NCBI RefSeq assembly: GCF_010726645.1
Contig: NZ_AP022563.1
Location: 4,030,001-4,094,000, forward strand
Length of the DNA: 64,000 nt
Direction: 5' to 3'
Origin: Mycolicibacterium duvalii
GTDB taxonomy: Bacteria; Actinomycetota; Actinomycetes; Mycobacteriales; Mycobacteriaceae
The notes under the pieces are model-generated. The model had not been told where the DNA came from. It ran no database searches and saw nothing but the letters and a program-made list of their open reading frames with translations. A program made the translations under genes and the position numbers. Of this stretch, positions 33,294-43,827 are shown in pieces; position 1 is the first letter of the stretch, and every line of letters starts with the position of its first letter.

Positions 33294-34070
33294 TCAGGTT
33301 CGCCCACGGCCCTTGCCCACGACTTTCGTCAACGCGCGCACCAGGTTTCGCGGCACCATCCGGCTGGCGGTGGTCAAGACCTTGTACTGCAGACCGGGGA
33401 TGATCACGACTTTGCCCTTGGCGATGTCGGCCATGGTGTCGCGCACCACGTCGTCGACTTCGAGCCACAGAAGCGACGGCGTTCCGGCCATGTCGATGCC
33501 AGCCCGTGCGTGGAATTCGGTGTGCACGAATCCCGGACACACGGCGTGGACTCCGACGCCGGTACCGGCCAGGCCATTGGCCAGCCCCTCGGAGAACGAC
33601 ACCACCCAGGCCTTCGACGCCGAGTAGGTCGAGCCCCGTCCCGACACCAGGCCGGCGACACTGGCCACATTGAGCACCGTTCCGGCGCCGGCGGCCAGCA
33701 TCGACGGTAGCGCCGCGTGGGTGAGTTGCATGACCGCGGTGACATTGACGTCGAGTTGCTTCTGCAGCACCGCGTAGTCGGCTGACCAGAACTCACCGGA
33801 AGTGCCGAACCCGGCGTTGTTGACCAGGACTCGGACCCCGGCGCGGAGCCGCTCGGCCACCGCCAGCCGGTCCGCTTCGACCGCCAGGTCCGCGGGCAGC
33901 ACCTCCACGTCGACTCCGGATCCGGCGCGGAGCTCGGCGGCCAACCGATCGAGGCGTTCCGCATCGCGGGCCACCAGCACGAGGTCGTACCCATCGGCGG
34001 CATAACGACGGGCGAAGCCCTCGCCCAATCCGGAGGTGGGTCCGGTGATCAGGGCAACGGGGCGAGACAT
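33294..34070 (-). CDS. Short-chain dehydrogenase (DltE-type)
   Basis: A 258-residue SDR with ITGPTSGLG cofactor loop, LVNNAGFG, catalytic Ser in NVASVAG and YSASK active site. An Arg after beta-2 (LVARDAERL) suggests NADP(H). This subgroup acts on lipids or acyl chains in many bacteria, but no substrate can be assigned. It lies in an operon between the Rv0383c-like and Rv0381c-like genes, where M. tuberculosis is remembered to have pyrE. Confidence 0.87.
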   Translation of the reverse strand: MSRPVALITGPTSGLGEGFARRYAADGYDLVLVARDAERLDRLAAELRAGSGVDVEVLPADLAVEADRLAVAERLRAGVRVLVNNAGFGTSGEFWSADYAVLQKQLDVNVTAVMQLTHAALPSMLAAGAGTVLNVASVAGLVSGRGSTYSASKAWVVSFSEGLANGLAGTGVGVHAVCPGFVHTEFHARAGIDMAGTPSLLWLEVDDVVRDTMADIAKGKVVIIPGLQYKVLTTASRMVPRNLVRALTKVVGKGRGRT

Positions 34071-34084
34071 GCCCGCCAGGATAC

Positions 34085-34948
34085 TTACCGCTGCAGGTTC
34101 GGGGACTGCCGACCGCTCTGCGGCGGGGCGCCCGGCGGCTGGGGGGCGCGCCGGCCCGGGTCGGACCGCGGCGGGCCGTAATTCGGCGGGGGCGTGTCGG
34201 GCCGCGGACGGGGCGCATCGCCACGGGGTGGGGGCATCTCGCCGCGCGGCGACGGCATATCGGGCCGACCCGCCGGCGCAGGGGTCAGCGGACGGCTCGG
34301 CGACCCGCTGCGCCGGGCGACCGGCGCCGGGGCCGTCGACGGCACCGGGGGCAACACCCGCAGCAGGTCGTTGAACTGGCGCACCGTGCGCAGGCCCTCA
34401 TCCCACTGGGCCCTGGTGCTGCTGATCGGCATGCTCACCAGCGTCCAGTTCTGCTCGTTCCACATGATCTCGGCGCAGTCCGGCGCGGTGTGGGCGAACG
34501 TCACCATCCGGCGGTCGCACGCGCGCCGCGCCGCATCGAGGTTGGTCGAGTAGACCATCCGCGGGCCGATGGCACCGAGCAGCCAGATGTCGCTCTCGCG
34601 CGGTTCCTTGATGCCCTTCAGACGCATGTCGACCACGACGTTGGTGCCGACCTTGCGGTGCAGCGCGATCACCGTGGCCACGTCGTCGAGGTCGAAGATG
34701 AACACGGCCTCGCCGCGGATCTGCCCGAGCACCACGTTGCGGGCCCGGACGTCCCCCACGGTCGACATGACGCCGCGCTTCCACCGCTGAAGGATGTCGA
34801 CCGATTCCTGCTCGTAGTCGAAGCCGTGCGACTTGGCCCAGGACTTCCGGCGCCGGCCCAGGCCGCGCCGACGGTCGTGGTCGACGTACAACAACACCGC
34901 CGCACCCACGAAGCAGAGTGCAGACAGCGTGAACCAAAGCGGAACCAT
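34085..34948 (-). CDS. Membrane protein with Pro-rich tail (Rv0383c-like)
   Basis: A 287-residue protein with one N-terminal helix (PLWFTLSALCFVGAAVLLYVD), a basic juxtamembrane RRRGLGRRRKSW and a compact domain of about 165 residues (KSHGFDYEQESVDILQRWKRG to FNDLLRVLPP), then a 75-residue Pro/Arg-rich disordered tail. The orientation implied by positive charges puts the domain in the cytoplasm. Function unknown; conserved in mycobacteria next to clpB. It heads the operon with the SDR, lipoprotein and methyltransferase. Confidence 0.75.
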   Translation of the reverse strand: MVPLWFTLSALCFVGAAVLLYVDHDRRRGLGRRRKSWAKSHGFDYEQESVDILQRWKRGVMSTVGDVRARNVVLGQIRGEAVFIFDLDDVATVIALHRKVGTNVVVDMRLKGIKEPRESDIWLLGAIGPRMVYSTNLDAARRACDRRMVTFAHTAPDCAEIMWNEQNWTLVSMPISSTRAQWDEGLRTVRQFNDLLRVLPPVPSTAPAPVARRSGSPSRPLTPAPAGRPDMPSPRGEMPPPRGDAPRPRPDTPPPNYGPPRSDPGRRAPQPPGAPPQSGRQSPNLQR

Positions 34949-35031
34949 CGCCTCCTAGCCTACTTGCAGGTAGCGGTTTCTCCAGAACTCGAGCTGGTCA
35001 CAACCCGGTCTCTACCGGGAGCAGACGCGAA

Positions 35032-35061
35032 AGCCCCCCGTTTCGCCAGGAAACGGGGGCT
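35032..35061 (-). terminator. Hairpin terminator after clpB
   Basis: A 10-bp perfect stem (CCCCCGTTTC pairing with GAAACGGGGG around GCCAG), extended by two pairs past a bulged base, lies 23 nt beyond the clpB stop. Only a short TTT follows on the minus strand, as usual for mycobacterial terminators. Confidence 0.7.
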
Positions 35062-35083
35062 GCGCGGCTTCTCGCCGAGAAAC

Positions 35084-37630
<2,547 letters not shown>

Positions 37631-37705
37631 GAAGCTTCCTTTCGTTCGCCGAAGGACGCTCTGCCGCCCTTCGAAATGCTTCTCGCCTAGCTCAACGCAG
37701 TCAAG

Positions 37706-37726
37706 GTTGAGTGTGTTCCGCTCAAG
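37706..37726. promoter_or_regulatory. HAIR element (HspR site) upstream of clpB
   Basis: GTTGAGT-N7-GCTCAAG matches the HAIR consensus CTTGAGT-N7-ACTCAAG at 12 of 14 positions, 76 bp upstream of the clpB start. HspR, encoded at 43431, binds such sites with DnaK as co-repressor. Confidence 0.8.
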
Positions 37727-37810
37727 TCTGATCAGTTCTATCAGATTTTCCGGCGGCGGACACGAGCGCCATGTCCGCTGGTCAGGTGACCGGACGGGTT
37801 AGCGTGCGCT

Positions 37811-38434
37811 ATGTCCGAGTCCGGTTTCGGCGACTTCGAGTTCGAGCGCAAGTTCTTCGTCCGCGATATGCCCGCCGTGGCCGCATCGGATCCGAGCCCG
37901 GTGTTGATCGCGCAGGCCTACCTGTTCGCCGCCGACGGATACGCGGTGCGCGTGCGCCTGCAGGGGCCCGCGCCCGCGGAGGTCGAGCGCCCGCCCGCCG
38001 AGCTGGTCGCCGCCCTGGGCGACGAGGCGATCGGCACCATGACGGCCAAGGGACCGGCCGCCGGTGGCACCCGCTACGAGGCCGAGCGCGAACTCGACGC
38101 GCTGGTGGCCGGTCAGATCGTCGCGCGAGCCGAGCACGTCGTGGTCAAGGTCCGCTCATCGGTCTGGTTGGGCGAGGACGGCTGGGTCATCGACCGGTTC
38201 CTGGCCGATGACGCCCCGCTGATTCTGGCCGAGGTCGAGCGCAACAACCCGGTGGTCGATCTGCACATCCCGTCGTTCTGCACCACCGAAGTCTCCGAAG
38301 ACCAGCGGTTCCGCAACGAGTTCCTCGCCCATCACCCGTACGGGACCTGGGCCGCGGACTACGGCCGCGAACTCGACGTGCTCGGCCCGAGCTTCGTCGA
38401 GTCCCTGGGACGCAACCAGTTCGAAGGCCGGTGA
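37811..38434 (+). CDS. CYTH-domain (triphosphate tunnel) protein
   Basis: A 207-residue protein opening with FEFERKFFV, the ExExK signature of the CYTH superfamily, followed by strands with alternating charged residues (YAVRVRLQG, GTMTAKGP, VVVKVRSSV, WVIDRF, LILAEVE) that line the tunnel. Members hydrolyse triphosphate compounds such as tripolyphosphate or thiamine triphosphate, and some are adenylate cyclases. Substrate not assignable. TAGCGT ends 5 nt before the ATG, consistent with a leaderless start. Confidence 0.82.
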   Translation: MSESGFGDFEFERKFFVRDMPAVAASDPSPVLIAQAYLFAADGYAVRVRLQGPAPAEVERPPAELVAALGDEAIGTMTAKGPAAGGTRYEAERELDALVAGQIVARAEHVVVKVRSSVWLGEDGWVIDRFLADDAPLILAEVERNNPVVDLHIPSFCTTEVSEDQRFRNEFLAHHPYGTWAADYGRELDVLGPSFVESLGRNQFEGR

Positions 38435-38438
38435 CTTC

Positions 38439-38792
38439 TCAGTAGTCGACGCGGAAGCCGCCGATGAGGCTGACCACGTTGCCGTCGGGATCGGGGAACC
38501 GGGACAACCGGACCCCCTTGTTCGCCTCGGCGATGGCACCGGGACTCAGCCCGCGCTCTCTCAGCTCGTCGATGTGACGTTCGAGATCGTCGACGGCGAC
38601 GTTGATCTCGTCGGTGCCGGCCCGGACCGGGTCGCGGAACACCTGCACCCACGCACCGGGCAGCACCTGCCATTCCACCAACGTCGGCATCGGGTTGTTG
38701 TCCTCGCACCGCCCGAACAACGCCGCGTACCACGCTCTGCTGACCTCGATGTCGGTGACGTGAACGACCGCGAGAAGATGACCGATCTGCAT
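38439..38792 (-). CDS. VOC-family (glyoxalase-like) protein
   Basis: A 117-residue single VOC domain: HLLAVVHVTDIEVSRAWYAALFG, then INVAVDDLERHIDELRERG and the ending RFPDPDGNVVSLIGG. VOC proteins are metal-dependent lyases, dioxygenases or binding proteins; the activity here is open, as the acidic metal ligand is not obvious. The ATG at 38792 is fixed by a strong AAGGAGG 5 nt upstream; the longer frame is rejected. Converges with the CYTH gene (4-bp gap). Confidence 0.83.
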   Translation of the reverse strand: MQIGHLLAVVHVTDIEVSRAWYAALFGRCEDNNPMPTLVEWQVLPGAWVQVFRDPVRAGTDEINVAVDDLERHIDELRERGLSPGAIAEANKGVRLSRFPDPDGNVVSLIGGFRVDY

Positions 38793-38878
38793 GCACCCTC
38801 CTTTCCGGGCTTGCAGTACCGACCTCGCCGGCTCGCCGGACTCATCGGTGATCGCCGACAGCCACGCCGAGTCCTTGC

Positions 38879-38884
38879 TACCTT
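38879..38884 (+). promoter_or_regulatory. Predicted leaderless -10 element of the GAP-family gene
   Basis: TACCTT ends 6 nt before the GTG at 38891, with no Shine-Dalgarno sequence between. Geometry matches the leaderless promoters seen elsewhere in this window. Confidence 0.45.
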
Positions 38885-38890
38885 TTCCCG

Positions 38891-39562
38891 GTGTCGGGAA
38901 GTTGGGGATCGATTCTGGCCGAGCTGATCCCACTCGGTCTGGTCATCGCGTTGTCGCCGCTGACCATCATCCCGGCGGTGCTGGTGCTGCACAGCCCACG
39001 GCCCGTCCCGACGGGGCTGGCGTTCGTGGGCGGGTGGCTGGTCGGCCTGACGGCACTGACGGGCGTGTTCCTCGGGGCGTCGAACCTGGTCGGCGGCGTC
39101 GGCGAGCGTCCCCCGAGTTGGGCCTCCTGGCTGCGCATCGTGATCGGTTGCGCACTGGTGGTCTTCGGTATCTATCGCTGGGTGACCAGGAAGCGCTCCG
39201 AGCACATGCCGGGGTGGATGACCCGGATGAGCTCGCTGTCGCCGGCTCAGGCAGTGCTGATCTCCGCGATGCTCACGGTAGTCAACCCGAAGGTTCTGTT
39301 CCTCTGCGCCGCAGCGGGTTTGGCCATCGGCTCGGCCGGCATCGACTCACCGGCGATCTGGATCGCGGTGGCGTGGTTCGTGGCGGTGGCGGGCAGCAGC
39401 GTCGCGATCCCGGTCCTCGGCTTCGCGCTGTCGCGCGGCCGCCTCGACGACGCGCTGAACCGGCTCAAGGAGTGGATGGAGCGTCAGCACGCCACGCTGG
39501 TCGCCGTGATCCTGGTGGTCATCGGTCTTCTGGTGCTGTACAAGGGAATTCACGCGCTATAG
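38891..39562 (+). CDS. GAP-family (Sap) membrane protein
   Basis: A 223-residue protein with six hydrophobic segments and the GAP-family layout: LIPLGLVIALSPLTIIPAVL at the start, FVGGWLVGLTALT, a basic cytoplasmic loop RWVTRKRSEH, and LTVVNPKVLFLC. The family is named after Gap, needed for glycopeptidolipid export in fast-growing mycobacteria, and its members are thought to move envelope lipids. The cargo here is unknown. The stop overlaps the converging TetR gene by 6 bp. Confidence 0.8.
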   Translation: MSGSWGSILAELIPLGLVIALSPLTIIPAVLVLHSPRPVPTGLAFVGGWLVGLTALTGVFLGASNLVGGVGERPPSWASWLRIVIGCALVVFGIYRWVTRKRSEHMPGWMTRMSSLSPAQAVLISAMLTVVNPKVLFLCAAAGLAIGSAGIDSPAIWIAVAWFVAVAGSSVAIPVLGFALSRGRLDDALNRLKEWMERQHATLVAVILVVIGLLVLYKGIHAL

Positions 39563-40195
39563 GTCGGGCAGCCCCAGCTCGGCGGCGTCGGCCGTCAGAT
39601 ACCGGGTGACCGTCGGAGCCACCAGCCGCACCACGTCCTCGCTCGGCAGCTCCGACAGCGGCGGCACGCCGACCAGGTAGCGCAGCATCGCGGTGCCCAC
39701 CAGGCTGCTGGCGGCCAGCGTCGCGCGCAGCCGCGCCTGCTCGTCGCCGCCGAGTACCCCGGACACCGCGGTCAGCACGTAGGTGCGCAGGAAGCCGCGG
39801 AAGGCGTCGAGGGCGTCGGGGTTCGACGTCGCCGACGCGAGCATCGCGCGCATGGCGGCCGCACTCTCGGGCGCCTCCCAGATGCCCAGGTAGGCGCGCA
39901 CCATCCGGGTGCCGATGTCCGGTTCGTCATCCCCGCTTCCGGCCAGCGCGGCGACGAGCACCTGCGGATCGAGGACCTGGCTCAATGAGTCCCGGAACAG
40001 TTGCTCCTTGGAGCCGAAGAGATACAGCACCATCGACGGATCGACATGTGCGTCGCGCGCGATGGCCCGCAGGGTGGTCCGGTCGTATCCGTCCTGCGCG
40101 AACCGCTTCTGCGCCGCCGCCAGAACCGCCTCCCGCGACACCGGCGCACCCTGACGGCGGCCGCGGCGCTTGTCTGTTTTTGCTGCTGGAGGCAC
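39557..40195 (-). CDS. TetR-family transcriptional regulator
   Basis: A 212-residue regulator: basic N-terminus, SREAVLAAAQKRFAQDGYDRTTLRAIARDAHVDPSM region as helix-turn-helix, and VLYLFGSKEQLFRDSL, all typical. The C-terminal part is of the TetR_C type with LASATSNPDALDAF. The GTG at 40195 starts the protein. It is divergent from the ABC-2-like membrane gene, its most likely target. Confidence 0.87.
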   Translation of the reverse strand: MPPAAKTDKRRGRRQGAPVSREAVLAAAQKRFAQDGYDRTTLRAIARDAHVDPSMVLYLFGSKEQLFRDSLSQVLDPQVLVAALAGSGDDEPDIGTRMVRAYLGIWEAPESAAAMRAMLASATSNPDALDAFRGFLRTYVLTAVSGVLGGDEQARLRATLAASSLVGTAMLRYLVGVPPLSELPSEDVVRLVAPTVTRYLTADAAELGLPDL

Positions 40196-40351
40196 CTGTC
40201 GACCCTAACATTTCATTCGCTGTTGAATTTATACCGTCGCGGCCTTACGCTCGATCCGACAGGTATTTCAACGCTCAGTGAAAAGAGGGCGACATGACCG
40301 CCCACGCAGCACCGCCAGTCCCCCACCACCGCGCACGAAGCCCCGGCCGCC

Positions 40352-41305
40352 GTGCGGGCCACAGCCGTGGTCGGGTTCCTCACCGTGGTGATCGCCCTGG
40401 TGGCGATCGCGTTCGCGCTGCCCGCGGCACGCTCCGGGCCGCACGGTGTCCCCATCGGCGCCGCCGGGCCGCAGGCCGCCGGCGCCCAGGTCGCCGAAAC
40501 CCTCGAGCAGCGCGCGCCCGGCGCATTCGAGGTGACCTACTACCCCAGCGAAGACGCGCTGCGCGAGGCGATCACCTCCCGCGACGTCTACGGCGGCCTG
40601 GTGCTGCCCGGCCGGCCCGGCGCGGCGCCGACGATGCTGATCGCCACCGGCGCCAGCCCGGCGGTCGCGCAACTACTCACCCAGCTCGGCGCCACGCTCG
40701 GCCAGCAGCTCGGTGTCCCCGTCGGCGTCGAGGACCTCGCTCCGCCCACCGCCGACGACCCGCGCGGCGCGGGCCTGGCGGCCTCGGCGCTGCCGATCAC
40801 GCTGGCCGGTCTGCTCCCGGCGATCGCCTTGGTGCTGTTGCTGCCCGGCCGGCCGTGGACCCAGCTCGCGGCCGCGCTGTCGTTCACCGTAATTTCGGCG
40901 GTCACGCTGGCGCTGCTCTTGCGTTTCGTGTTGGGCTCGATCGACCACCACGTGTGGGCGGTGACCGGGGCGCTGACCCTCGGTATCGGCGCGGCGCTGA
41001 TGTTCCTGCTCGGGCTGGGCGCATTGTTCGGGCGCGCCGGGCTCGCCGCCGGCGCGCTGCTGGCGCTGCTCGTCGGCAACCCGCTGTCCGGGCTGACCAG
41101 TGCCCCGGAGATGCTGCCGGCCGGCTGGGGGGATGTCGGTCAGCTGCTTCCGCAGGGCGCCACCGCGACCCTGCTGCGGTCGGCCGCGGCGTTCGGCGGG
41201 GCCGGCTCGTCGACCGCCGTCATCGTGCTGAGCTGTTGGGCCCTGGCCGGACTCGCGCTGGTGACGGCCGCAGCCGTGCGGGCCGGGAAGTCCGCGCCGC
41301 AGTGA
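40352..41305 (+). CDS. Membrane protein, ABC-2-permease-like, probably frameshifted at its N-terminus
   Basis: From GTG 40352 the frame gives 317 residues: one helix (AVVGFLTVVIALVAIAFALP), an outer domain of about 130 residues, then about five helices, the layout of YhgE/ABC-2-type permeases. No ATPase is adjacent. The best start signal is not here but at ATG 40294, where GAGGG lies at good distance; that frame gives MTAHAAPPVP and then diverges. Removing one C from the five-C run at 40320-40324 joins it to PTTAHEAPAAVRATAVVGF, so the gene probably has a one-base insertion (real or a sequencing error). If real, translation may restart at the GTG. Confidence 0.6.
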   Translation: MRATAVVGFLTVVIALVAIAFALPAARSGPHGVPIGAAGPQAAGAQVAETLEQRAPGAFEVTYYPSEDALREAITSRDVYGGLVLPGRPGAAPTMLIATGASPAVAQLLTQLGATLGQQLGVPVGVEDLAPPTADDPRGAGLAASALPITLAGLLPAIALVLLLPGRPWTQLAAALSFTVISAVTLALLLRFVLGSIDHHVWAVTGALTLGIGAALMFLLGLGALFGRAGLAAGALLALLVGNPLSGLTSAPEMLPAGWGDVGQLLPQGATATLLRSAAAFGGAGSSTAVIVLSCWALAGLALVTAAAVRAGKSAPQ

Positions 41306-41307
41306 CC

Positions 41308-41313
41308 TAGTAT
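41308..41313 (+). promoter_or_regulatory. Predicted leaderless -10 of the flavohemoglobin-like gene
   Basis: TAGTAT, 6 nt before GTG 41320, and no Shine-Dalgarno sequence. It overlaps the 3' end region of the preceding gene (stop at 41305). Confidence 0.5.
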
Positions 41314-41319
41314 CTGCGC

Positions 41320-42486
41320 GTGGGCCTCGAAGACCGGGAGTCGATGCGCATCCTGCGGGATGCGCTCGATCCCGCGTCGGGGTCCGACCAGCTGATCGCC
41401 GACCTGTACACGCGGTGGTTCGCTGCGGACCCCTCGGCGCGCGATCTGTTCCCGCCCGACATGCACACACAGCGAAAAGCCTTCGCCCATGCGCTGTCCT
41501 GGTTGTGCGACGAGCTGATCGCCCAGCGCGCGGAGGAACCGGTGGGCTTCCTCGCCCAACTCGGTCGCGACCACCGCAAGTACGGAGTCACCCAGCAGCA
41601 CTACGTCACCCTGCACGACGCGATGCTCGATGCCCTGCGCGCAGCGCTGACCGACTACTGGGACCGGCGCCTCGCCGAGGCGGTCACCGACGTCGTCACG
41701 CTGATCATCGGGGTGATGAGCGGCGCCGCCGACGCCGAGACCACCCCGCCGTTCTGCGACGGCAGCGTGCTCGACGTGCTGCGGCCCACCCGCGACGTGT
41801 CGGTGATCCGGTTGAAGATGGACCACCCGCTGAACTACCACCCCGGCCAGTACCTGCCGGTGCAGGTGCCCCAGTGGCCGCGGCGCTGGCGGTACCTCAG
41901 CCCGGCGATACCGGCCGACCCGGCCGGCTACGTCGAGTTCCACGTCCGGTCGGTGCCGGGCGGAATGGTCAGCACCACCGTCGTCGGCGAGACGGCGCCC
42001 GGCGACCGCTGGCGGCTGGCCAATCCGCACGGGGCGCTGCACGTCGACCGGGACGACGGTGACGTGCTGATGATCGCCGGCCGCACCGGGCTGGCACCGC
42101 TGCGAGCGCTGATCATGGATCTGTCCCGGTTCGGCGAGAACCCGCGGGTGCACCTGTTCTTCGGGGCGAAGTACCCCTGTGAGCTCTACGACCTGCCCAC
42201 GCTGTGGGAGATCGCGTCGACCAATCCGTGGCTGTCGGTGACACCGGTGTCGGAGCTCAACTTCGATCCGCCCTGGGCGCGCGACTACCCCGACCCGACT
42301 CCGCCCCGCGGATTGCATGTCCGGCAGGTCGGGACGTTGCCCGAGATCGTCACCCAGTACGGCAGCTGGGGCGACCGCCAGATCCTGATCTGCGGCGGAC
42401 CGCAGATGGTGGCCGCCACCAAGACGGCGTTGCTGGCCAAAGGTGCGCCCGCCGAACGCATCCGCCACGATCCGCTGGCCAGCTGA
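41320..42486 (+). CDS. Type II flavohemoglobin-like protein (Rv0385-like)
   Basis: A 388-residue protein. Residues about 1-140 are a globin: B10-type Tyr in DLYTRWF and a proximal His in LGRDHRKYGV. Residues about 150-388 are an FNR-like reductase: the FAD motif is RYLSP in place of the usual RxYS, the NAD(P)H motif region is AGRTGLAPLRAL, and the C-terminal ICGGPQMV. These changes are those of mycobacterial type II flavohemoglobins, which were reported to act in D-lactate oxidation and not as NO dioxygenases. The GTG at 41320 follows a -10 element closely, so it is probably leaderless. Confidence 0.85.
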   Translation: MGLEDRESMRILRDALDPASGSDQLIADLYTRWFAADPSARDLFPPDMHTQRKAFAHALSWLCDELIAQRAEEPVGFLAQLGRDHRKYGVTQQHYVTLHDAMLDALRAALTDYWDRRLAEAVTDVVTLIIGVMSGAADAETTPPFCDGSVLDVLRPTRDVSVIRLKMDHPLNYHPGQYLPVQVPQWPRRWRYLSPAIPADPAGYVEFHVRSVPGGMVSTTVVGETAPGDRWRLANPHGALHVDRDDGDVLMIAGRTGLAPLRALIMDLSRFGENPRVHLFFGAKYPCELYDLPTLWEIASTNPWLSVTPVSELNFDPPWARDYPDPTPPRGLHVRQVGTLPEIVTQYGSWGDRQILICGGPQMVAATKTALLAKGAPAERIRHDPLAS

Positions 42487-42514
42487 GGGCCGCGGCGTGG
42501 CAGGATCGAACGTC

Positions 42515-43417
42515 ATGGACGAGTTCGAGACCGTCACGCTGCGCGACCCGTCGTCTGCGCTGACGGCGACCTATGTTCCCGGCGCCGGCATGGTCGCCAC
42601 GTCGTTGTCCGATGACGGGATGGAGCTGCTCGGACAGCGTCGCGGCCTGCGCGCCTACGTGTCCAACCACAAGACGATGGGCATCCCGATCCTGTACCCG
42701 TGGGCCAACCGGCTGTCCAGCATGGGCTACGGCGTCGACGGCGCCGTGGTGACGCTGACGCCCGGCACCGGAGGGGTGCGCACCGATCAGCACGGCGTGC
42801 CGATCCACGGCACCCTGGCCGCGTACAAGGACTGGACCGTCACCACGATGCTGGAGTCGCAGCTGACCGCCGAGCTGGACTTCGCGGCCCGGCCGGGGCT
42901 GCTGGCCAGCTTTCCGTTCCCGCACCTGCTGACCCTCGACATCACACTGGCCGACCGCACGCTGACGGTGACGACCACCGTGACCGCGACGAGCGGGTCC
43001 CGGGTGCCGCTGTGCTTCGGCTTCCACCCCTATCTGCAGTTGCCGGGTGTCCCGCGCGCGCAGTGGACGATCGACACGCCCGCCATGCGCTACCAGCCGG
43101 TGAACGCGTGGGGCATCCCGACCGGGCGCGTCGAGCAGCGCGCCGCCGCCTCAGAGTTGTTGGGGGACAGATTCATCGACGACGGCTTCGACGAGGTCGC
43201 ACCCGGGTCGGTCTTCGCTCTCTCCGGCGGCGACCGGCGCATCGAGGTGCATTTCGACGAGGGTTTCACCGCGGCGCAGGTGTTCGCTCCGGGTGACGAC
43301 GACGTGGTGTGCTTCGAACCGATGGCCGCCCCTACCGACGCGTTGCGACGCGGCGGCTACCGCACGGTGGCGCCCGGCGAATCCGCGGTGGCCCGGTTCC
43401 GCATCGCGGTCACCTGA
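42515..43417 (+). CDS. Aldose 1-epimerase family protein
   Basis: A 300-residue galactose-mutarotase-like beta-sandwich. PILYPWANRLSS carries the sugar-binding Asn-Arg, PIHGTLAAY the catalytic His, and LCFGFHPYLQLPG the second catalytic His; a late acidic residue in VCFEPM fits the general base. It interconverts alpha and beta anomers of a sugar or sugar phosphate; specificity unknown. The ATG at 42515 gives the family-like start MDEFETVTLRD; the earlier ATG is inside the preceding gene. Confidence 0.87.
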   Translation: MDEFETVTLRDPSSALTATYVPGAGMVATSLSDDGMELLGQRRGLRAYVSNHKTMGIPILYPWANRLSSMGYGVDGAVVTLTPGTGGVRTDQHGVPIHGTLAAYKDWTVTTMLESQLTAELDFAARPGLLASFPFPHLLTLDITLADRTLTVTTTVTATSGSRVPLCFGFHPYLQLPGVPRAQWTIDTPAMRYQPVNAWGIPTGRVEQRAAASELLGDRFIDDGFDEVAPGSVFALSGGDRRIEVHFDEGFTAAQVFAPGDDDVVCFEPMAAPTDALRRGGYRTVAPGESAVARFRIAVT

Positions 43418-43430
43418 ACCGCGGGCAGCG

Positions 43431-43796
43431 TCAGCGCTGATTGCGCGGCTGCCACACCACCAGCGCGGTGCTCTTGGCCCGCGGCTGGGCCCGCAGCCGC
43501 TCGACCTCGTCGGACAGCTCGCGAACCCGCGACTGCAGCGCCTCGACCTGATTGGTCAGCTCGATGATGCGTTTGATGCCCGCGAGGTTGACGCCCTCGT
43601 CCTGGGACAGTCGCTGCACCTCGCGTAGCAGGTCGACGTCACGCTGCGAATAGCGCCGTCCCCCACCGGAACTGCGTTGCGGGCTGACCAGACCGAGCCG
43701 GTCGTAGGTGCGGAGCGTCTGCGCGTGCATGCCGGCCAACTCCGCGGCCACCGAGATCAGAAACGTCCTGGCCTCGCTGTTGCGATCGGCGGCCAT
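43431..43796 (-). CDS. hspR: Heat-shock repressor HspR
   Basis: A MerR-family repressor of about 121 residues: TFLISVAAELAGMHAQTLRTYDRLGLVSP is the signature N-terminal winged-helix, then GGGRRYSQRDVDLLREVQ and a C-terminal coiled coil. It binds HAIR sites and represses dnaK-operon and clpB genes with DnaK as co-repressor. I use ATG 43796 because it gives the short N-terminus of known HspR; a GTG at 43835 that overlaps the dnaJ stop by 8 bp is the alternative (134 residues). It is the last gene of dnaK-grpE-dnaJ-hspR. Confidence 0.92.
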   Translation of the reverse strand: MAADRNSEARTFLISVAAELAGMHAQTLRTYDRLGLVSPQRSSGGGRRYSQRDVDLLREVQRLSQDEGVNLAGIKRIIELTNQVEALQSRVRELSDEVERLRAQPRAKSTALVVWQPRNQR

Positions 43797-43827
43797 CAGG
43801 GCACTCGCTTCTTCGCGCAAGCGCTCA

